Of a stretch of 9,620 nt of DNA, positions 6,361 to 9,620 are shown in pieces; positions within the stretch are counted from its first letter, which is position 1; the number at the start of each line of letters is the position of its first letter. The notes beneath the pieces were generated by a model. It saw only the letters and a program-made list of their open reading frames with translations. It did no database searches and was not told the origin of the DNA. Source of the DNA: Actinomycetota bacterium. GTDB lineage: Bacteria; Actinomycetota; Actinomycetes; Mycobacteriales; Mycobacteriaceae. The stretch covers positions 1-9,620 of the forward strand of contig SYAB01000084.1 of assembly GCA_005787665.1 (NCBI GenBank), read 5' to 3'. The position numbers and the translations under genes are program-made.

Positions 6361-7536
6361 TCAGGTGAAGTTCTTGTCCCACTTGTCGAAGCCGGCCGCC
6401 CGCGCGGTGGCCTCGTCGAAGAACCACACCTCGGCGATCGTCTGCTCGTAGGCGGGGCTGTCGGGCCCGTGGAAGAGCATCGAGTCGGCGTTGCCCTTGA
6501 TCAGCCAGCCCGCGGGTCCACTCCCACCGGAGCCGGGGGCGGCGGAGCCCTTTCCGTAGGGACCGGCCGGCACGTCGGCGACGGCGGCGATGGCGGCACC
6601 GCCGCTGCCCCCCTTGTCGGAGTCCCAGCGCAGGAAGCCGGCTTTGCGGGCGGACTCCTCGTCGGCGAACCACACCTCGGCGATGGTCTGTGAGTACCAA
6701 CGGCTTTCGGTGGTGTGGTAGAGCATCGAGTCGGCATTGCCCTTGATGGTCCAGCCGGCCGGGCCGGTGCCGTCGGCATTGGCCTTGGCCGAGCCCGGGC
6801 CGTACGGGCCGGCCGGGACATCCTCGATCGCCGCGAATTTGGCCGCGATCGTGCCCGATACCGCGTCCATCTTCGCGTCCACCTTGGCAGCACCCGCCGC
6901 CAGCTTGGCATCGGCCGCGTCCAGTTTGGCGTCTATCTTGGCGTCCGCCGCGTCCAGCTTGGCGTCCACCTTGGCAGCACCCGCCGCCAGCTTGGCATCG
7001 GCCGCATCAAGCTTCGCGTCCACCTTGGCGGCACCCGCGGCCAGCTTGGCATCCGCCGCATCAAGCTTCGCGTCCACCTTGGCCCCGGCGGCGTCCAGCT
7101 TGGCGCCGACCGCGTCGAGCTTGGCGTCCGCCTTGGCGGCGGCGGCATCCAACGTGACCTCCGCCTTGGCGGAGGCGGTGTCCAGGGCATCGCCGGCCTT
7201 GCGGGCGGTCGCATCCCAGGCGTCGCTGGCCTCGTCGATCGTGCCGCCGACGGCGTCGATCACCTTGTCGGCGGTGTCGCCGACCTTGTCGGCTGCGTCG
7301 GACAGCTTCGCCGACACACCCGCGGCCGCAGCCGCTCCGGCGGCAGTGACCGTCCCGGCCACCTTGCCGAGGTCGGCCTTAAGGTCGACCTTGCCCACCT
7401 GCGGAGCCTTGACCGATGCCGACACCGAATGGGTGACCGGGACCTCCCGGGTGACCTTGCGGATCATCATGGCAAAGGTCAGCAACAGGCCCATCACGAA
7501 GGCCAGCGTCATCAACCACCAGTTCACGTCGTGCAT
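6361..7536 (-). CDS. arfC: ArfC-like membrane protein with long helical repeat and doubled C-terminal domain
   Basis: Third gene of the arf operon, 391 aa against about 175 in M. tuberculosis ArfC. The N-terminus (MHDVNWWLMTLAFVMGLLLT) is the ArfC-type membrane anchor, TM at about 6-25. Residues about 50-235 are Ala/Lys/Asp-rich and almost free of Pro and aromatics, except Trp107; 135-228 is a regular repeat of units KVDAKLDAADA (11) and KLAAGAA (7). Two copies of a 67-residue domain follow (239-305, 321-387), marked by DVPAGPYG, GPAGW, IKGNADSML and QTIAEVWF; this is the conserved ArfC C-terminal domain that I believe annotation pipelines call the sunset domain. ArfA and ArfB are its expected partners; in M. 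tuberculosis the operon is linked to acid adaptation and ammonia release. The ATG overlaps the arfB stop by one base (TGATG), with GGAG 7 nt upstream. The domain's ligand is unknown. Confidence 0.9.
   Translation of the reverse strand: MHDVNWWLMTLAFVMGLLLTFAMMIRKVTREVPVTHSVSASVKAPQVGKVDLKADLGKVAGTVTAAGAAAAAGVSAKLSDAADKVGDTADKVIDAVGGTIDEASDAWDATARKAGDALDTASAKAEVTLDAAAAKADAKLDAVGAKLDAAGAKVDAKLDAADAKLAAGAAKVDAKLDAADAKLAAGAAKVDAKLDAADAKIDAKLDAADAKLAAGAAKVDAKMDAVSGTIAAKFAAIEDVPAGPYGPGSAKANADGTGPAGWTIKGNADSMLYHTTESRWYSQTIAEVWFADEESARKAGFLRWDSDKGGSGGAAIAAVADVPAGPYGKGSAAPGSGGSGPAGWLIKGNADSMLFHGPDSPAYEQTIAEVWFFDEATARAAGFDKWDKNFT
6376..6822 (-). repeat. Tandem duplication of the ArfC C-terminal (sunset-type) domain
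   Basis: Copy 1 is coded at 6622-6822 (residues 239-305) and copy 2 at 6376-6576 (residues 321-387). Both are 67 residues long and align without gaps, with about two thirds of positions identical by eye (46 of 67 in my count). Invariant parts include DVPAGPYG, GPAGW, IKGNADSML, QTIAEVWF and AGF..WD. The 15-residue linker is Gly/Ser/Ala-rich. The remembered M. tuberculosis ArfC has one such domain. Confidence 0.85.
6853..7134 (-). repeat. Coding tandem repeat in arfC, 54-bp (18-residue) units
   Basis: Residues 135-228 parse completely as units of 11 and 7 residues in the order 11-7-11-7-11-7-11-11-7-11. The core 54-bp unit occurs at 7027-7080 and 6973-7026 with only three base differences. 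A third copy (from 6972 down) contains one extra 33-bp hendecad. Flanking units are more diverged. This points to recent expansion by slippage or recombination, always in frame and always by whole helical units. Confidence 0.88.
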
Positions 7537-7691
7537 CAGCGCGCTCCAATCTCACGCGACCCGGCCGGAAGGTCGGCGATCGCCTCTTCCCTACTGGTCC
7601 GGCTGATGGTCGAAACGGTGATCACCCAGGCCACCGCCGAGCCGACCAGAAAAGCCAGCAGGTACCACAACCACTGCGCTATGAAACCCAT
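7536..7691 (-). CDS. arfB: ArfB, small membrane protein
   Basis: A 51-residue gene between arfA and arfC. It starts MGFIAQWLWYLLAFLVGSAV, one transmembrane helix at about 4-28 (through AWVITVSTI), and ends in a short charged cytoplasmic or periplasmic tail (RTSREEAIADLPAGSREIGAR). Size, anchor sequence and position match M. tuberculosis ArfB (Rv0900, about 50 aa), an accessory membrane protein of the ArfA complex. The arfA stop codon is 11 bp upstream and AGGGGA, overlapping that stop, serves as ribosome site. The stop codon shares its last base with the ATG of arfC, so the three genes are very likely one transcript with coupled translation. The molecular function of ArfB is not known. Confidence 0.9.
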   Translation of the reverse strand: MGFIAQWLWYLLAFLVGSAVAWVITVSTISRTSREEAIADLPAGSREIGAR

Positions 7692-7702
7692 CTCGATATC
7701 CC

Positions 7703-8650
7703 CTAGCTCACTTTGATGTCGGTGCGGCGGTTCTGGGCCCGTCCGGCCTCGGTGTCATTGCTGGCGACCGGCTCGGAGGACCCGGCGCCCTTGCTGGCGA
7801 TCACGTCGGCCGGGATGCCCTGCGACGCCAGGTAGGCGGCGACGGACTTGGCCCGGCTCTCGCTGAGCGGGTCGTTGATCGCGTCGGTACCGGTGTTGTC
7901 GGTGTGGCCGATCACGGTCAGTTTCACCGCCGGGCAGGCCTTGACCGCCGTGGCGACATTCGACAACCGCTGTTCCTCGCCCGCGTTCAACCGGTCGCTG
8001 CCGGTCTCGAATTTAATCGGCACGGCGAGGTCGGCATCGATGTTGGCCTGCAGGTTGTCGCACGAGGGTGCCGCACCGGTGATGGTGATGTTGTTGATGA
8101 TCTGGACGTTCGGCCAGCCCGCTTTCGCGGCGGCCTCGATGGCCGCCCGGACGTCCTCCGACGGCGCGGTCCCGTTGAGGGTCATGGTGTTGCCCTCCAC
8201 CGTGAACTGGAAGTCCGGGACGTCTGTCGCCGCCTTGAGCAGAGCGCTCAGACCGCCGAAGTCGGGTGCGGTCGCGCCGGCAGCGATGTCGATCTTGTCG
8301 ATGAGGTTGACCGCCGGACCGAGCGCAGACTTGAGGGCGGCGAGCAGGCTGTTCTTCACCGACAGGTCGGGCAGGATGCCCGAGAGGGTGAAATCGTTGC
8401 CGTTGCGCAGGATGGACAGCGGCGAGAAGTTCAGGGCCGGCATCGACACGTTCGGCGCGCTGACGCTCACGTCCGGCGCGTTGACGTTCACCTTGGGCTT
8501 GAGCGCACCCCAGCCCAGCCACCCGAACAGCAGCGGTATGAGCAGCAGACCCAACAGCCAACCCCATCCGGGCGACCGCCGGTAGTACCGCGACTCTGTC
8601 CGCCACTCGGTTGCCGTCGCGCTCACCCGCGCGTCGCCGGAACCCGTCAT
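7703..8650 (-). CDS. arfA: ArfA / OmpATb, BON plus OmpA-like peptidoglycan-binding protein
   Basis: First gene of the arf operon, 315 aa (M. tuberculosis OmpATb is 326). A hydrophilic N-terminus leads to one hydrophobic segment at about 28-48, an uncleaved anchor rather than a signal peptide. The middle region (about 75-195) is the BON-type domain of OmpATb, and residues about 200-315 form the OmpA C-terminal fold. The peptidoglycan-binding pattern is clear: GHTDNTG with Asp251 and N-x-x-L-S-x-x-R-A-x-x-V at 259-270 with Arg266. Cys197 and Cys239 are 42 residues apart, the same spacing as the disulfide pair known in M. tuberculosis OmpATb. The protein was first described as a porin and later tied to acid-stress ammonia release with ArfB and ArfC. 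ATG at 8650 has GGAGGAGGG a few bases upstream. Confidence 0.94.
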   Translation of the reverse strand: MTGSGDARVSATATEWRTESRYYRRSPGWGWLLGLLLIPLLFGWLGWGALKPKVNVNAPDVSVSAPNVSMPALNFSPLSILRNGNDFTLSGILPDLSVKNSLLAALKSALGPAVNLIDKIDIAAGATAPDFGGLSALLKAATDVPDFQFTVEGNTMTLNGTAPSEDVRAAIEAAAKAGWPNVQIINNITITGAAPSCDNLQANIDADLAVPIKFETGSDRLNAGEEQRLSNVATAVKACPAVKLTVIGHTDNTGTDAINDPLSESRAKSVAAYLASQGIPADVIASKGAGSSEPVASNDTEAGRAQNRRTDIKVS

Positions 8651-8700
8651 CGGTTCCCTCCTCCGCCATCAACTGGCGCGTCGTTTACTCGAACCGCTGC

Positions 8701-8706
8701 AACATA
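8701..8706 (-). promoter_or_regulatory. Candidate -10 element for the arfABC operon
   Basis: The 132 bp between arfA and the FKBP gene stop must contain the operon's promoter unless transcription reads through from the FKBP gene. TATGTT on the minus strand fits the mycobacterial TANNNT -10 and would give a leader of roughly 45 nt, long enough for the GGAGGAGGG site. No convincing -35 is visible; TCGGAT at the right distance is a poor match. Nothing else in 8651-8782 looks like a gene. Confidence 0.35.
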
Positions 8707-8754
8707 CGACACCTGGGAAGCGAATCCGAGGGTTTTGCCGGGGTTGGGGTCAGA

Positions 8755-8769
8755 TCCGGCCGATCCGGA
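8755..8769 (-). terminator. Possible hairpin after the FKBP gene
   Basis: Downstream of the FKBP stop codon the minus strand can form TCCGG-ATCGG-CCGGA, a 5-bp stem with a 5-nt loop. No U-tract follows. It could separate the FKBP transcript from the arf operon, but the stem is short. Confidence 0.25.
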
Positions 8770-8782
8770 AATTTGCTGCATC

Positions 8783-9142
8783 TCAGCCCACGCCGAGCAG
8801 GTCGATCACGAAGATCAGCGTCTTGCCCGAGAGCCGGTGACCGCCTCCGGCCGGACCGTAGGCGGACTCGGGCGGGATGACCAGTTGGCGGCGCCCGCCC
8901 ACCCGCATCCCGGGGATACCGTCCTGCCACCCTTGGATCAGGCCGCGCAGCGGGAACGAGATGGATTCCCCGCGGTTCCAGGAACTGTCGAACTCCTCGC
9001 CGGAGTCGTACTCGACGCCCACGTAGTGGACGTCGACGACGTCGCCGGGCTTGGCCTCCGGGCCGTCCCCGACGATCACGTCGGTGATGACCAGATCTGC
9101 CGGCGGGGGGCCGCCGGGGAAGTCGATTTCGGGTTTAGTCAC
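8783..9142 (-). CDS. FKBP-type peptidyl-prolyl cis-trans isomerase
   Basis: A single-domain FK506-binding prolyl isomerase of 119 aa, assisting protein folding; no signal peptide or lipobox is visible, so it is probably cytoplasmic. After a Pro/Gly-rich lead (1-16) the domain covers about 17-119. Active-site positions of FKBP12 can be matched: Tyr40 (HYVG), Phe51-Asp52 (EFDSSW), Phe63, Leu68-Ile69, Trp72 (LIQGWQDGI), Tyr95 (PPESAYG) and Phe111 (TLIFVID). The pocket is complete, so enzymatic activity is expected. The start is GTG at 9142: the -10-like TACGGT ends 6 nt before it and no ribosome site is present, which suggests a leaderless message. M. tuberculosis has a different small gene (Rv0898c) at this place. 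Confidence 0.93.
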   Translation of the reverse strand: MTKPEIDFPGGPPPADLVITDVIVGDGPEAKPGDVVDVHYVGVEYDSGEEFDSSWNRGESISFPLRGLIQGWQDGIPGMRVGGRRQLVIPPESAYGPAGGGHRLSGKTLIFVIDLLGVG

Positions 9143-9154
9143 GGGCCCACCGTA
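9143..9154 (-). promoter_or_regulatory. Leaderless-type promoter for the FKBP gene
   Basis: On the minus strand TACGGT (9149-9154) is followed by GGGCCC and directly by the GTG start at 9142. A TANNNT hexamer 6 nt before the first codon is the standard arrangement for mycobacterial leaderless transcripts. No GGAGG lies between. The -35 region is not recognisable. Confidence 0.5.
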
Positions 9155-9170
9155 GCCGCGCCGGGCTGTC

Positions 9171-9176
9171 TACGCT
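9171..9176 (+). promoter_or_regulatory. Leaderless-type promoter facing the oxidoreductase stump
   Basis: TACGCT fits TANNNT and ends 5 nt before the ATG at 9182, so the predicted transcription start falls on or next to the start codon. It stands back-to-back with the FKBP promoter; the two -10 elements are separated by only 16 bp. Any transcript would enter the 3' end of citrate synthase in antisense. Confidence 0.42.
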
Positions 9177-9181
9177 CAGGC

Positions 9182-9259
9182 ATGGCCCCAGATTACTCCG
9201 GCGCCCCGTCCCGAGGTGGCGATGTCGTGATCGTCGGCGGCGGCCACAACGGCCTCGTG
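9182..9259 (+). pseudogene. 5' stump of a deleted FAD/NAD(P)-binding oxidoreductase gene
   Basis: The 26 codons from ATG at 9182 read [20 protein letters not shown] followed by GHNGLV, an intact start plus the GxGxxG dinucleotide-binding loop of phytoene-desaturase-like FAD oxidoreductases. The normal continuation (AAxYLARAG in this family) is missing: from 9260 the sequence is the 3' flank of citrate synthase and the frame becomes Arg/Ser-rich nonsense to a stop at 9413-9415. In M. tuberculosis the oxidoreductase Rv0897c lies between the FKBP-side genes and gltA2, convergent with gltA2, exactly where this stump lies. So a deletion has removed nearly the whole gene, by family size well over 1 kb. 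No function is expected. A chimeric 77-residue peptide could be made if the promoter is active. Confidence 0.72.
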
Positions 9260-9269
9260 CGGGAGCGGA

Positions 9270-9620
9270 TCAGCGGCCGGCGAGGTCGGCGTAGTCGCGT
9301 TCGCCGTAACCGGTGTAAATCTGGCGGGGCCGGCCGATCTTGTTGGGTTCCTCGTGCATCTCGCGCCAGTGCGCGATCCAGCCGGGCAGCCGGCCGAGCG
9401 CGAAGAGCACGGTGAACATCCGGGTCGGGAAACCCATCGCCCGGTAGATCACACCGGTGTAGAAGTCGACGTTGGGGTAGAGCCGACGCTCGACGAAGTA
9501 GTCGTCGGTCAGCGCGACCTCTTCGAGGGACTTGGCGATGTCGAGCAGTTCGTCGTCCCCGCCGAGCTTGCCGAGGATCTTGTCGGCCTGTTCCTTGACG
9601 ATGCGGGCGCGCGGGTCGTA
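9270..9620 (-). CDS. gltA: Citrate synthase, C-terminal part (cut by window edge)
   Basis: The last 116 codons of a type II (hexameric-type) citrate synthase, which condenses acetyl-CoA and oxaloacetate to citrate in the TCA cycle. The fragment contains [10 protein letters not shown] with the catalytic Asp equivalent to E. coli Asp362. It continues with [17 protein letters not shown] and [15 protein letters not shown], which hold the conserved C-terminal arginines of the active site. It ends ADLAGR with TGA at 9270-9272. The reading frame stays open from the stop to the window edge; a GTG at 9452 lies inside the active-site region and is not a start. The order and orientation correspond to M. 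tuberculosis gltA2 (Rv0896). The small gap to the oxidoreductase stump (10 bp) shows that the deletion stopped just short of this gene. Confidence 0.95.
   Translation of the reverse strand, partial: YDPRARIVKEQADKILGKLGGDDELLDIAKSLEEVALTDDYFVERRLYPNVDFYTGVIYRAMGFPTRMFTVLFALGRLPGWIAHWREMHEEPNKIGRPRQIYTGYGERDYADLAGR

Noticed and set aside
6853..7134. CRISPR-like or noncoding tandem array
   Set aside because: The units are in frame, without unique spacers, and encode a coherent helical repeat; no cas genes are near.
6715..7716. Plus-strand frames antisense to arfC and arfB, with regular Leu/Gly/Val or Ala/Ser repeats
   Set aside because: The apparent periodicity is a mirror of the arfC 54-bp repeat. 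The minus-strand frame has the anchor, the conserved domains and the operon context.
7904..9181. Long plus-strand open frame through arfA, the intergenic region and the FKBP gene leading into the oxidoreductase stump
   Set aside because: Only the part from the ATG at 9182 resembles a protein family; the preceding 420 or so codons are antisense to arfA and the FKBP gene.

Overview
The window is high-GC actinobacterial chromosome, almost certainly from a nontuberculous Mycobacterium/Mycolicibacterium. The right two thirds carry the block citrate synthase - (oxidoreductase) - arfA-arfB-arfC - prrB-prrA in the same order and relative orientation as the M. tuberculosis gltA2 to prrA region (Rv0896-Rv0903c, known from memory, not searched here). 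GTG starts, GGAGG-type ribosome sites, stop-start overlaps and leaderless-looking promoters also fit mycobacteria.

Layout. (1) 1-447: the left end of an IS110-family insertion sequence. The first 51 codons of its DEDD transposase run leftwards off the window. Behind them lies about 290 bp without a protein gene, the place where IS110-group elements encode their bridge (seek) RNA. It contains two diverged copies of one module, and a variable block of the second copy is complementary to the presumed left terminus of the element. (2) 448-4196, minus strand: two overlapping genes for a heterodimeric ABC exporter with one degenerate and one consensus ATP site. (3) 4197-4279: short divergent control region. 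(4) 4280-6334, plus strand: prrA-prrB, a response regulator and its sensor histidine kinase, with a 15-bp palindrome between stop and start codons. (5) 6361-8650, minus strand: arfA-arfB-arfC, an OmpATb-type membrane/peptidoglycan-binding protein with two small membrane partners. ArfC is much enlarged: it has gained an Ala/Lys/Asp helical repeat built of alternating 11- and 7-residue units and a duplicated C-terminal domain. (6) 8783-9142, minus: a small FKBP-type prolyl isomerase. (7) 9143-9259: back-to-back promoters and a 26-codon stump of a deleted FAD/NAD oxidoreductase gene. (8) 9270-9620, minus: the C-terminal third of citrate synthase.

Functionally most of the window concerns the cell envelope: an exporter beside a membrane sensor system, and the Arf complex anchored to peptidoglycan. 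The most unusual items are the IS110 left end with its modular noncoding RNA candidate, the hendecad/heptad stalk and doubled C-terminal domain of ArfC, and the gene deletion that leaves a promoter plus FAD-binding stump firing towards the 3' end of citrate synthase.
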